Below the pieces are notes generated by a model. It did not search any database. It was not told the DNA's origin and worked only from the letters and a program-made list of their open reading frames with translations. Both the position numbers and the translations under genes were made by a program. Below are positions 1 through 8,302 of a stretch of 64,000 nucleotides of DNA, in pieces. This DNA is from Amaricoccus solimangrovi (GTDB lineage Bacteria > Pseudomonadota > Alphaproteobacteria > Rhodobacterales > Rhodobacteraceae): positions 1 through 64,000 of the forward strand of contig NZ_VFRP01000018.1 of NCBI RefSeq assembly GCF_006385685.1, in the 5' to 3' direction. The number at the start of each line of letters is the position of its first letter. Positions within the stretch are counted from its first letter, which is position 1.

Positions 1-232
1 TGCATGAGGGTCTGAAGGTGGAGCTTGGCGGAGTTGAAGTTGTAGGCCACGGGGGCGCTTTCTGCGAGCCGATAGGCAACGCGGTAGGAGGGTTCAGCGG
101 CGGTAGCCGCATTCCTGCTTTGCAGGGGAGGAGGACGAGGAGCCCGCTAGGGGCTCGCTCAGGTCAGGCGTTCGGCTTGGGGAAGCTCTCTAAGATCAGA
201 ATTTCCGTGATAGGAATTTCGGACTTCAGGAT

Positions 233-247
233 GGGATGGTCCATCCC
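233..247. repeat. 15-bp near-perfect palindrome downstream of rha
   Basis: GGGATGG-T-CCATCCC lies 12 bases beyond the rha stop codon. It could be a short hairpin ending the minus-strand transcript or a protein-binding dyad; there is no T-run, so a terminator role is weak. Just upstream, 199-221 contains two copies of GAATTTC separated by a few bases. Confidence 0.35.
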
Positions 248-258
248 ACCCTTCACGG

Positions 259-756
259 TCAGTTCGGGCGGTGGCTCTGCTGGACGAGGCGCCGGGTTTT
301 GGCCTGAGCGGCCTTCTCCTTCGCAAGCTTCCGCTGCCACGGGGTCATCTCGTTTGCGGGCGTCGCCTTGAACTTGGACACCTCGTCCCACTGAACTCGG
401 TTCAGGTTCTCGGCCATGATGTCGAAGGCGTCGAGGAAGGTATTCTTCCACGCGAGGGCCTTCTTGCCCTTGAAGCCGAAGACGAGGAGGGCGACGGCCC
501 GGCGGTTCAGGCGGAAGGTGCGAACGTGACGGATGCCTCCGTTGCCGATGGAGACAGGCGTTAACTCCAACTCAAAATTGAGTTCGAGTGTCGGGTCGGT
601 CTCCAAGATGTCGTCGATGGCACGGAGCACGTTGGCGTGGCGCTTCCCGAAGTGCTTCGCGATGGCGAGGCTGGTCGTGAAGCTCGCGGCTCCATGGCGG
701 AAGACGGCTCCGGCCTTGATCAGGGAGGCGGCGGTGGGAACGAGTTGGTCAGTCAT
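259..756 (-). CDS. Rha family phage regulatory protein
   Basis: A 165-residue protein of the Rha family, phage- and plasmid-borne regulators thought to act on host or phage gene expression. What supports this is the N-terminal block FGKRHANVLRAIDDI and the later block RTFRLNRRAVALLVFGF followed by GKKALAWKNTFLDAFD, the usual Rha pattern. I start it at the ATG at 756 (MTDQLVPTAAS); an upstream in-frame ATG at 810 would add 18 residues without family character. The C-terminus is rich in Lys, Ala and Gln. It lies with other phage-type genes on the same strand (AP2-like, BRO-N, serine recombinase), so it is probably a remnant of a prophage or integrative element. No partner or target can be read from the sequence. 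Confidence 0.8.
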   Translation of the reverse strand: MTDQLVPTAASLIKAGAVFRHGAASFTTSLAIAKHFGKRHANVLRAIDDILETDPTLELNFELELTPVSIGNGGIRHVRTFRLNRRAVALLVFGFKGKKALAWKNTFLDAFDIMAENLNRVQWDEVSKFKATPANEMTPWQRKLAKEKAAQAKTRRLVQQSHRPN

Positions 757-891
757 GACGATGGGGTATCCCTTCAGGGGCGCGTCCGGTGCCCGTTCGG
801 GGGCATGCAATCGGCGCGACGGGGCTGTTGTTGATGGCGAAGTTGGAGGCAGGGGCGACCTCCCCGGGCATTCCTCGCATTGCTTGGGGGA

Positions 892-919
892 GGTCGAAGG
901 TGAGGGGTGATCTCCCGCT
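892..919. repeat. 28-bp dispersed repeat, copy A
   Basis: GGTCGAAGGTGAGGGGT followed by GATCTCCCGCT. A near-identical copy sits at 1580-1608. Each can fold weakly through the GGGG/CCC arms. The copies flank a poorly coding stretch of the phage-like region. Confidence 0.5.
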
Positions 920-925
920 TGGCAT

Positions 926-1255
926 TCACGCTGGGCGTGGGACGCGGAGGACGCGGACCCTACGGGGCGCGCTAAGGTTCCCCCTCGGGGGCACCTCCGG
1001 TGTGGCGGACACGTCTCCCTCGGGTGCCTCTAGGAGATGGAGGGCAGCGATTGCCCGGCTGTGGTCAACCTCGTCCTTCGGTCCATACCGCTCATGATGA
1101 ATGCGGGCGCGGGTCTCCTGCTCATGGGCGGCCCTCCAGTCGGCCTCGGCCTCCATGGCTTCCTCCCGGCTGTCGTAGGTCCCGACGTAGATGTCGGTGT
1201 TGGCGATGTAGGCGCGGGCCGCCCACCTCCCGGGCCTTGGTTCGTAGGCGGACAT
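926..1255 (-). CDS. Small AP2-like domain protein
   Basis: A 109-residue protein. Residues about 7-45 (RWAARAYIANTDIYVGTYDS, then REEAMEAEADWRAAH) match the pattern of the AP2/ERF-type DNA-binding fold seen in phage and homing-endonuclease proteins: an arginine-rich strand, a strand reading VGTYDS, then an acidic helix beginning EEA. The ATG at 1255 has a good ribosome site (AAGGA, six bases upstream). The C-terminal half (from about residue 60) has no recognisable domain and ends in an Arg/Pro-rich tail, so it may be frameshifted or simply diverged. It lies in the phage-like stretch on the same strand as Rha and BRO-N. Assignment to AP2 is by eye; function beyond probable DNA binding is unknown. 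Confidence 0.5.
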   Translation of the reverse strand: MSAYEPRPGRWAARAYIANTDIYVGTYDSREEAMEAEADWRAAHEQETRARIHHERYGPKDEVDHSRAIAALHLLEAPEGDVSATPEVPPRGNLSAPRRVRVLRVPRPA

Positions 1256-1678
1256 TCTGGTCCTTATGCTGTCGGTGCTGATGCTGTCAGGGAATGAAGG
1301 GCGCCTTCCGCTACCCTCTCGGAGGGAGAGGACACGGGAAGATGTCCTTCAGGTGGGGACAGGTGTCTTGGGGTGCTCGGTCTCCTCGGTCTCCTCCGAG
1401 GAAGTCATCCCCCGATCAGTGCATGGTGAAGGAGCGCCTTCACACCCCCCTCCTCCGGAGGCACTCGTGAAAGTTCCCCTTCAGGTTCCACCCTCGGGTA
1501 GGTCTTCCTTGGAGATGATCAACGAGGGTCACACCCTAGCGCCTACCCTAGGGTTAATTGATAAGGTGGAACCGGGGGGGGTCGAAGGTGAGGGGTAATT
1601 CCCCCGCTAGATCGAATAATTCTTCAACTACAGATACTTATCGGAACAACTTCATCCTGACCATCAAGGGCTTGCGAA
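1256..1678. other. Gene-free stretch in the phage-like region
   Basis: I see no convincing gene here. It contains the second copy of the 28-bp repeat (1580-1608) and a short direct repeat ACCCTAGCGCCTACCCTAGG near 1533. It is less GC-rich than the chromosomal genes to the right, which fits an acquired element. Confidence 0.3.
1580..1608. repeat. 28-bp dispersed repeat, copy B
   Basis: GGTCGAAGGTGAGGGGT followed by AATTCCCCCGCT, matching copy A at 892-919 with three changes and one extra base. GGGGTAATTCCCC forms a compact stem-loop. Confidence 0.5.
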
Positions 1679-2068
1679 TCAGTCCGTGCGGGGCTCTTGC
1701 GGGTATGTCAAGGGATATTGTGAGCAGGTGGCGAAGTTTCTTGGGGCGCGGAGGCGGCCACACACGGGCATCTCGGGGGTGTCGAGGGGTGGGACGGCGG
1801 AGAGGGAAGACGGGCCTGTACGGGGCGCGTTGAGGGGTACTTGTGGTTGGCCTTGGGGTGAGGCACAAGATGTAGAACCGGAAGTTATCCGGGGTAAACC
1901 GGGAGGGGGCGCGAGTGGAGGAACCTGCTTCCTTTGCACGGTCCACTCCTCACTAGGCGAGGGGTAGATGGAGAGGGGTATGTGTATTCCCAATACACCC
2001 CCTGAGGTCTCCCCCGAGGTGGTGCGGAGGTGCTCCCGGAGGTCAGCATGCATTTCGTGCATGATCAT
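1679..2068 (-). CDS. Hypothetical protein next to BRO-N gene
   Basis: A possible 129-residue protein beginning MIMHEMHADLREHLRTT. Its ATG overlaps the frame-corrected stop of the BRO-N gene as ATGA, the usual sign of translational coupling, which is the main reason to list it. The N-terminal 40 residues look protein-like; the rest is Pro/Arg/Ser-rich and could be non-coding. I recognise no domain. It could be a small phage gene or a chance reading frame. Confidence 0.3.
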   Translation of the reverse strand: MIMHEMHADLREHLRTTSGETSGGVLGIHIPLSIYPSPSEEWTVQRKQVPPLAPPPGLPRITSGSTSCASPQGQPQVPLNAPRTGPSSLSAVPPLDTPEMPVCGRLRAPRNFATCSQYPLTYPQEPRTD

Positions 2069-2596
2069 GTCCCACAGTTCACCTGTTGGTCAGCCTGGAG
2101 AATGCCCCGGAGGGCGGCCAGCTCCTCCTCCAGGCGCGTCACCTTGGCGGCGCGCATCTCCGCGATCTTGGCCTCCCCCGCAGGGGAATGCGCTTCGCGC
2201 CAGCTCCTCGATCGTGGCCTCGCCGGTCAGGACCTTCTCCTCCCCGAGGACGTATCCGCCGTCCTTGCGGATGGCCGGGAGGACGGTGCCCGTCACCCAT
2301 TGCTTGAACACCCGCGCCTCCGCCTTACGCGACGAGAGCACTAGGTCGTAGAGGCCGCTCTCGTTGACGGCTACCTTCGAGCGCCCGCCGCCCGGCGCCA
2401 CGGGGAACAGGGTGAGGTCCCTCTCTCCATGGTTTGAATTTAGGGAGAGGATGCGTGTGTCGTTTTTATTGAGCCTTTTCAGGTGGATGGACGCCCCGTG
2501 CGAAATGTCCAGGCCCAGCGCGCGGCACACGTCAACACCCACGAACCACGGCTCCCCGTCGATCTCCACGACGCGGATGTTGTGGCCCTCGAACAT
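2065..2596 (-). pseudogene. BRO-N antirepressor with apparent frameshift
   Basis: Residues 1-100 are a clear BRO-N domain (GEPWFVGVDVCRALGL; then VNESGLYDLVLSSRKAEA and FKQWVTGTVLPAIRKDGGY), as in prophage antirepressors. After residue about 135 the frame runs into a Gly/Arg-rich tail. Removing one base from the run of five C at 2175-2179 (+ strand) restores a charged, coiled-coil-like end (EAKIAEMRAAKVTRLEEELA) that stops at 2065. This is either a genuine inactivating insertion, a sequencing error in a homopolymer, or frameshifting. The TAA in frame upstream and the lack of a ribosome site before ATG 2596 leave the true start open. The role would be antagonism of a phage repressor. Confidence 0.7.
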
Positions 2597-2908
2597 GTGG
2601 ACCGAGGCGCCGCCCTGGCCGAGGATGTTCGAGATGCCCGTGAGAGTTTAACATGCTGTCAGCGAGAGCGCGGTATGGTTAACATGGGCCAGCGGGGGTA
2701 AGAGCTACGTCGGCCTTGGAGCGGGGCGTAAGTCCGCCACCATGCTGCTCACTGTGGGAAGTCGAGCCTGAGGCATGGTGGCGGCAGCGTCAAGAATGTC
2801 CCGAAGGTGTCTTCACGGGCGCTGGGGGTTTTCTGGAGGGGGGCCACCCTCCCCCAAACGCCACAGATCAACAAACACACATGTTGCCAATATGCAACAC
2901 TGTGATCA

Positions 2909-3484
2909 TCAAGACACAGCCTTCAGCTTCGCCACCGTGGCCCTCGCCACCCCAAGCTCCCCGGCAACCGCCTTCACACTCAGGCCGCTCGCCAGCATCC
3001 CCCTAGCAAGCTCCTTCCGGTCCTCGCTCAGGGCTTCGGGGCGTCCACCCTTCTTCCCCTCCGAACGAGCCCGGGCAAGTCCCGCGTGGGTCCGCTCTAT
3101 CAGAAGGTCACGCTCCATCGTGGCGACTGCGGCCAGCATCGTCACCATGAGCTTGCCCGCCGTGCTTGTCAGGTCGAGGTCCCCAAGCTGAAGGACCACC
3201 ACGCCGCATCCCATCTTCCCGAGGATGTCGAGGGTCCCGAGGATGTCGGAGGTGTTCCTCCCGAGGCGATCAAGCTTCGTCACCACGAGCCTACGCGGGC
3301 CGCTCACGGCCTTCAGCGCCGCCAGGGTATCCCGGAAGGCTGGCCGTTCCATGGCCGCTACGGAGCCGCTGACGGTCTCTGTGAAGGTCATGTTGGGGAC
3401 GATGCCCTTGGCCTCGATCTCCCGGAGCTGGTTCTCGGTGGTCTGGTCTGCGGTGGAGACGCGGGCGTAAACGGCGGTGATCAT
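2909..3484 (-). CDS. Serine recombinase (resolvase/invertase family)
   Basis: A 191-residue small serine recombinase. The start at ATG 3484 gives MITAVYARVSTADQT, with the nucleophilic serine in YARVS; a longer reading from 3520 is less likely. The catalytic core includes VTKLDRLGRN (the conserved Asp-Arg-Leu-x-Arg), the E-helix segment GKLMVTMLAAVATMERDLL, and IERTHAGLARARSEGKKGGR linking to a C-terminal helix-turn-helix (ELARGMLASGLSVKAVAGEL). Length and order match Tn3 resolvases and DNA invertases. It probably catalysed resolution or inversion of the element at 1-3900. No crossover (res) site was recognised nearby. Confidence 0.9.
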   Translation of the reverse strand: MITAVYARVSTADQTTENQLREIEAKGIVPNMTFTETVSGSVAAMERPAFRDTLAALKAVSGPRRLVVTKLDRLGRNTSDILGTLDILGKMGCGVVVLQLGDLDLTSTAGKLMVTMLAAVATMERDLLIERTHAGLARARSEGKKGGRPEALSEDRKELARGMLASGLSVKAVAGELGVARATVAKLKAVS

Positions 3485-4119
3485 GGCAGGCTCCGGGGTG
3501 TCAGTTGTCCAGGCCATCAATCATGTGGCAACAACCATGTCAAGCTGGTGTTGACGTCATATCTGAAGATGACATATGGAGGTGTCACTAAACGATCGTT
3601 TGATGGCAGGCTTGAAAGCGGGCGTGGGTGTTCCTATGTCCATCCATGGGGGACGCGATTCGCGTCAGCGTTGTGTTATAGGACAAAATACAATGCCTCT
3701 CCCTCCTGGGGGCTTGGTCACCTGTGTCGAGGTGGCAGCCAACGCCAGCGCAATTGTTCTGAACCTGCTGTTGATCTACCACTACCTTCAAAAGCCCCCT
3801 GACTGACGGGGGGCACGGGGGGTACGCGCGTGCTGCTATATTAATCTCAGGGCCTCAGATTTTTCCCCAGATTATTCGAGGCCCCCAAGGTGGACCACAA
3901 CGGCTTGCCTCGTGGGTGCGAAATCGTTATAAATCAACCAGTAACAGCCCCATCCGGCCGTCTTCAATCCTCTCTCGCAGCACCATCCTCCCCCCGATTT
4001 CATGGTATGCACGCTCTCCAGCGTCCCGCGGCCTCGGCTTTCCCTGTCCGTCCCCGGACGGACGAAGGCCCGGCGGGAGTGTCCCGCCGTGCCTCGTTCC
4101 GTCGGCGCCGGTTCGCGGG
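3485..4119. other. Junction between phage-like region and oxalate operon
   Basis: Apart from the weak small reading frame at 3693-3806 I see no gene. An inverted repeat GGGCCTC (3850-3856) / GAGGCCC (3878-3884) encloses an A/T-rich 21-base loop. Base composition changes to the strongly GC-rich chromosomal type near 4000, so an element boundary may lie about here. No tRNA end or att duplication was found. Confidence 0.3.
3693..3806 (+). CDS. Possible small membrane protein
   Basis: An ATG at 3693 preceded by AGGACA reads 37 residues, MPLPPGGLVTCVEVAANASA, then IVLNLLLIYHYLQKPPD, with one hydrophobic segment able to cross a membrane. An upstream in-frame ATG at 3576 would give 76 residues. It could be a small phage membrane peptide, or chance. 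There is no homology that I recognise. Confidence 0.2.
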   Translation: MPLPPGGLVTCVEVAANASAIVLNLLLIYHYLQKPPD

Positions 4120-5106
4120 TCAGGCGAAGGAGAGCAGGATCTTGCCGCGGTGGGCGGAGCGTTCCATCATCGCATGGGCCTCCGCCGCCTCGGCATAGGG
4201 GAAGACGCGCCAGGTCTGCGGCGCGAGGCGGCCCGCGTCGAAGAGCGGCCAGATCTTCTCGCGCAGCGCCGTGCTCACCATGCCCTTGTAGTCGTCCGAG
4301 CGCGACCGGAGCGTCGAGCCGGTGTAGATGATGCGCTTCAGCATCACCGGCATCAGGTCTATCTCGACCCGCGAGCCGGCGGCGAAGGCGAGCTGGACGA
4401 TTCGCGCGTCCGAGGCCGCGGCCTTGATGTTGCGCGCCACGTAGTCGCCGCCGATGATGTCGAGGATCAGGTTGGCGCCGCCGGCGGCGCGGGTGACCTC
4501 GACGAAATCCTCGTCCTCGATCGTGATTACCCGCTCGGCGCCGAGGCTCTCGACATAGGCGCGGTCGGCCGCGTCCGCGCAGGTCGCGAAGACGCGCAGG
4601 CCGAGGCCGCGGGCGAGCTGGATCGCCGTCGAGCCGATGCCGCCCGCGCCGCCATGGACCAGCAGCAGCTCGCCCGGCGTGACCGGCCAGCCGTGGAAGA
4701 GGTTGCTCCAGACCGTGAAATAGGTCTCGCAGAGCCCGGCCGCGTCCACGACCGAGACCGGGCCCGGGATCGGCGCGCAGTGCCGGGCGGGGACCGCGAC
4801 GAATTCGGCGTAGCCGCCGCCATTGGTCAGCGCGCAGACGAGATCGCCCTCGGACCAGCCCGAGACGTCCGGGCCGAGCGCCACGATCTCGCCGGAGACC
4901 TCGAGCCCGAGCAGGTCGGAGGCGCCGCGCGGCGGCGGATAGAGGCCGCGGCGCTGCCAGAGGTCGGGGCCGTTGACCCCGGCGGCGGTGACCCGGATCA
5001 GCACCTCGCCCTCGCCCGGCGCGGGCACCGGCCGGCTGCCGACGCGCAGCACGTCGGGGCCGCCCTTGCCGGCCATTTCAACGGTCTTCATCTCCGCCGC
5101 TCGCAT
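4120..5106 (-). CDS. NAD(P)H:quinone oxidoreductase, zinc-free MDR family
   Basis: A 328-residue medium-chain dehydrogenase/reductase of the quinone oxidoreductase (PIG3-like) type. It has the N-terminal GroES-like fold (GEVLIRVTAAGVNGPDLWQRRG), the Rossmann motif in LLVHGGAGGIGSTAIQLAR (about residues 147-165) and AGGANLILDIIGGDY, and lacks the Cys/His/Glu ligands of zinc alcohol dehydrogenases. The family reduces quinones or other electrophiles with NADPH. It starts at ATG 5106 with the ribosome site AGGAG. It is the last gene of the minus-strand run oxc-frc1-P-loop protein, 66 bases after the preceding stop, so it may be co-transcribed with oxalate genes; a direct role in oxalate metabolism is not evident. 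Confidence 0.85.
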   Translation of the reverse strand: MRAAEMKTVEMAGKGGPDVLRVGSRPVPAPGEGEVLIRVTAAGVNGPDLWQRRGLYPPPRGASDLLGLEVSGEIVALGPDVSGWSEGDLVCALTNGGGYAEFVAVPARHCAPIPGPVSVVDAAGLCETYFTVWSNLFHGWPVTPGELLLVHGGAGGIGSTAIQLARGLGLRVFATCADAADRAYVESLGAERVITIEDEDFVEVTRAAGGANLILDIIGGDYVARNIKAAASDARIVQLAFAAGSRVEIDLMPVMLKRIIYTGSTLRSRSDDYKGMVSTALREKIWPLFDAGRLAPQTWRVFPYAEAAEAHAMMERSAHRGKILLSFA

Positions 5107-5172
5107 GTGAGTTCTCCTGAGGCGTCTGACTTGGAAATCGCGGGGGAAGGGCGCCGCGCCCGGCGCGCGGGG

Positions 5173-6897
5173 TCACGGATGCGCCCAGTCCCCGATGGTG
5201 AAGCGGCGTTCGTGATCGCCGTCGATCGGCGGCGGCCCCGGCTCCGCGCCGGGGTCCGGTTCCGCCGCGCCGGCCAGCGCGGGCAGGGCGGCGCTTTCCG
5301 CGGCCGGGCGCTGATAGACGCGCACGCCGTTCTCGGTGCGCGACAGCACGGCGCAGCTGCGCGGATCGACGATCTCGACGACCGGGACCTTGGCCACGCA
5401 TTCGGCGAGCAGGTCGCGCCCCCCGGTCTCGACCATCGCCTCCTCGGGGCGCCGGGCATGGATGTTGACGCCCTGGTAGCTGCGCATCCGGCACAGGCAT
5501 TCAGGATCGAGGATCGTGACGCGGCCGTTCCAGCCGAAGGCGACGGTGCGCGGCCGCTGGCCGAGCGGCACGCCATTGTCGAGGAACTCGAAATGGATCG
5601 TCTGCCCGGTCCGGTTGACCCAGGAGAGGAAGAGCTGGGGCATGCCGGTATAGGCCTCGATGTTGTGGTAGAGCAGATCCTCGACCGCCTTGTAGCGCCC
5701 GGTCGCCAGGCCGCGGATCCAGGCGCGCTCCACCGTCTCGACCGGCGGCGTGATCATGAAGAAGAGATAGACGGTATGGCCGAAGCGGCTCAGCAGCGTG
5801 CTGCGGTCCTGCTGCGCCTCGGTGCCCGACTGGAAGCTGTCGAAGCGGAAGCGGTCGATCAGCAGATGCGGCATCCGCCCGGCCTCGGCCTTTTCCTCGA
5901 TATGGCGGTCGAGCTTGCGGTCGATGATCTCGAGCTCCATCCCCGTCAGCATGCCCGCGTATTTGAAATCCTCGCCGAGCCCGTCGTAATCGAGCAGGAA
6001 CTTCCGCCAGTAGTCGGGGCTCACCAGCGCGAATTCATCCCAGCCGATGCCGAGCCGGGCGGCGAGCTTGCGCTGCAGCGGCCGGATCGAGCTCTTGCCG
6101 GCGGCGGAGGCGCCCTTCACGTTCATGACGCAGGGATGCTCCTGCGTCGGCAGGAAGCGGTAGCCGAGCGCCTCGGCCGCCTCCGCGAGCAGGGGGGTGA
6201 TCATCCGCCCGACCACGACGCTGCCGAGCCCGTTGCAGACCCAGCCGCGGGCGAGCCGGATGATCGTCTCGCGGTCCGCGATCAGCCGGCCCCGCCGCGC
6301 GATCACCCCGCCGACGACGACGCCGAGCGCCTCCAGGCAGGCGCGCTCGGTCTCGTCGGCCTCGGAGGCCGCGCGCCCGGCCCAGCGCGCGAGCGCCGCG
6401 AATTCGGGCGGCTCGGCCGGGGCGGGCGGCGGCTCGGGCGCGCGGAAGCGGGAGAGGAAGCCGGCGCGCCGGGCGGCGGGGGCGGGCGGCCGGCGGAGGT
6501 CCGCCTCGAGGATCCGGGCGAGCCGGGCGGCGACGTCGTCGCGGAAGGCGGCGAACCGGGTCTCGAGCCCGGGCATCTCGGGGGCGATGTGCTTCTCGAG
6601 GATCCGGGCGGCCATGCCGCGCATCTTCAGCCCCAGATCGCCGTAGCGGGGGCCGTCGGGCACGTGGAGATCCGCGGTGACGCGGATCAGCAGTTCATGG
6701 ACCACCAGGCGGGCGAGGCGCAGTTCGGCCATCTCCTGGGGCTTGCGGCCGCAGAAATCGGCCGCGGCCCGCGCGTCCTCGTATCCGGTGTGGGAATTCT
6801 CGGGCCGGAACAGCGTCGCCTTCGGCAGCAGCCGCGGCGGGATCTCGGAGCGGAGACCCGGATTCCAGGCATCGAATGTCGCGCACGTTTCCGACAT
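5173..6897 (-). CDS. P-loop (kinase-like) protein in the oxalate operon
   Basis: A 574-residue protein starting at ATG 6897 (MSETCATFDAWNPG); the open frame continues upstream but there overlaps frc1 in another frame. Residues 1-240 are mostly helical with a Pro-rich linker near 138-165. A Walker A motif, GASAAGKSS, lies at 262-270. It is followed by ALVSPDYWRKFLLDYDGLG, a likely lid/substrate segment, and HLLIDRFRFDSFQ, which resembles the second acidic strand of zeta-toxin-like or small-molecule kinases. The C-terminal 120 residues carry no known domain. It sits between frc1 and the quinone oxidoreductase with gaps of 83 and 66 bases, so it probably belongs to the oxalate operon. I do not recognise a named family; kinase activity is inference from the P-loop alone. 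Confidence 0.7.
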   Translation of the reverse strand: MSETCATFDAWNPGLRSEIPPRLLPKATLFRPENSHTGYEDARAAADFCGRKPQEMAELRLARLVVHELLIRVTADLHVPDGPRYGDLGLKMRGMAARILEKHIAPEMPGLETRFAAFRDDVAARLARILEADLRRPPAPAARRAGFLSRFRAPEPPPAPAEPPEFAALARWAGRAASEADETERACLEALGVVVGGVIARRGRLIADRETIIRLARGWVCNGLGSVVVGRMITPLLAEAAEALGYRFLPTQEHPCVMNVKGASAAGKSSIRPLQRKLAARLGIGWDEFALVSPDYWRKFLLDYDGLGEDFKYAGMLTGMELEIIDRKLDRHIEEKAEAGRMPHLLIDRFRFDSFQSGTEAQQDRSTLLSRFGHTVYLFFMITPPVETVERAWIRGLATGRYKAVEDLLYHNIEAYTGMPQLFLSWVNRTGQTIHFEFLDNGVPLGQRPRTVAFGWNGRVTILDPECLCRMRSYQGVNIHARRPEEAMVETGGRDLLAECVAKVPVVEIVDPRSCAVLSRTENGVRVYQRPAAESAALPALAGAAEPDPGAEPGPPPIDGDHERRFTIGDWAHP

Positions 6898-6980
6898 GAC
6901 GGGACCCGCCGCGCCGCCGGCCGGCTCCCGGGGCGCGGGAGATCGGCCCGCGCCGGGCGGGCCGGCCGGCGGCGATCGGG

Positions 6981-8255
6981 CTATTCCGCGGCGATCCGGG
7001 TCGGGTCGCCGACCGCGCCCGACGCGTAGATCCGCCGCAGATCCTCGGTCTCGTAGCCGAGCACGCTCGCCAGGATCTCGTCGGTATGCTCGCCAAGGAG
7101 CGGCGAGCGCGTGACCTCGACCGGGCTGTCGGAGAGCTTGATCGGGCAGCCGACGCTGAGATACTTGCCGCGCACCGGGTGATCGACCTCGACGATCGTG
7201 CCGGTCTCGCGCAGCCCCTCGTCCTCGGCCAGTTCCTTCATCGAGAGGATCGGGCCGACGGGGATGTCGCGCGGATTGCAGAGATCCATCACCTCGAACT
7301 TGGACCGGGTCATGGTCCAGGCCTCGATCGTGTCGAAGATCTCGTTCAGCTTCGGCAGGCGGGCCGCCGGGGTCGCATAGGCCGGATCGGTCTTCCATTC
7401 CGGCTTGCCGATCACGTCGCAGACGCCCTCCCAGGCCGCGGCCTGGGTGATGAAGTAGATATAGGCGTTCGGGTCGGTCTCCCAGCCCTTGCACTTCAGG
7501 ATCCGGCCCGGCTGGCCGCCGCCCGAGTCGTTGCCCGCCCGCGGCGTCGCCTCGTCGAAGGGGATGCCCTCGCCGTACTGCGAATATTCCTTGAGCGGAC
7601 CGGCGGCGAGGCGCTGCTGGTCGCGCAGCTTCACGCGGCAGAGGTTCAGCACGCCGTCCTGCATCGAGGCGAGGACCTTCTGCCCGCGCCCGGTCTTCTC
7701 GCGCTGGAAGAGCGCGGTGACGATGCCGAGCGCGAGGTGGAGCCCCGTGCCCGAGTCGCCGATCTGGGCGCCCGTGACGAGCGGGAGCCCGTCACGGAAG
7801 CCGGTGGTCGAGGCCGCGCCGCCCGCGCATTGCGCGATGTTCTCGTAGACCTTGCAATCCTCGTACTTGCCGGGGCCGAAGCCCTTGACCGAGGCGAGGA
7901 TGATGCGCGGGTTGATCTCCTGGATCCGTTCCCAGGAGAGGCCCATCCGGTCCATCGCGCCCGGTGCGAAGTTCTCCACCAGCACATCGCAGGTCTCGAT
8001 GAGCCGGGTGAGGACTTCCTTGCCGGTCGGGTTCTTCGAGTTGAGCTCGATCGACCGCTTGTTGTGGTTCAGCATCGTGAAATAGAGGCTGTCGGCGCCA
8101 GGCACGTCGATCAGCTGGGCGCGCGTGGCATCACCCACGCCCGGCCGCTCGACCTTGATCACATCGGCACCGAACCACGCCAGAAGCTGCGTGCACGTCG
8201 GTCCCGATTGCACATGCGTGAAGTCGAGAACCTTGACCCCCTCGAGTGCCTTCAT
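6981..8255 (-). CDS. frc: Formyl-CoA:oxalate CoA-transferase (copy 1)
   Basis: A 424-residue class III CoA-transferase that moves CoA from formyl-CoA to oxalate, giving formate and oxalyl-CoA for Oxc. Seen: [20 protein letters not shown] at the N-terminus, the catalytic Asp at about 167 in [10 protein letters not shown], and KLRDQQRL followed by the glycine loop in NDSGGGQPG. Compared with the Oxalobacter enzyme, the Trp48 equivalent is Gln (TRAQL), and the glycine loop is SGGG rather than GGGG. Start ATG 8255 has GGGAGG upstream. It follows oxc by 47 bases and so is in one operon. A second copy at 12830-14080 has the canonical glycine loop, so this copy may have altered kinetics or acceptor range. 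Confidence 0.9.
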   Translation of the reverse strand: MKALEGVKVLDFTHVQSGPTCTQLLAWFGADVIKVERPGVGDATRAQLIDVPGADSLYFTMLNHNKRSIELNSKNPTGKEVLTRLIETCDVLVENFAPGAMDRMGLSWERIQEINPRIILASVKGFGPGKYEDCKVYENIAQCAGGAASTTGFRDGLPLVTGAQIGDSGTGLHLALGIVTALFQREKTGRGQKVLASMQDGVLNLCRVKLRDQQRLAAGPLKEYSQYGEGIPFDEATPRAGNDSGGGQPGRILKCKGWETDPNAYIYFITQAAAWEGVCDVIGKPEWKTDPAYATPAARLPKLNEIFDTIEAWTMTRSKFEVMDLCNPRDIPVGPILSMKELAEDEGLRETGTIVEVDHPVRGKYLSVGCPIKLSDSPVEVTRSPLLGEHTDEILASVLGYETEDLRRIYASGAVGDPTRIAAE

Positions 8256-8302
8256 TGCGCCTTCCTCCCTTTTTCTTGATTCCGAACCACCCCAAGCGGG
8301 GA

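Noticed and set aside
3916-7029. Very long open frame on the plus strand opposite the oxidoreductase and P-loop genes
   Set aside because: It is the antisense frame of GC-rich genes; the translation is Arg/Ala/Asp-rich without domain pattern, and the minus-strand genes have clear motifs and ribosome sites.
6898-7494. Upstream extension of the P-loop protein frame
   Set aside because: It overlaps frc1 in another frame and loses protein-like character; ATG 6897 with MSETCATF is the better start.
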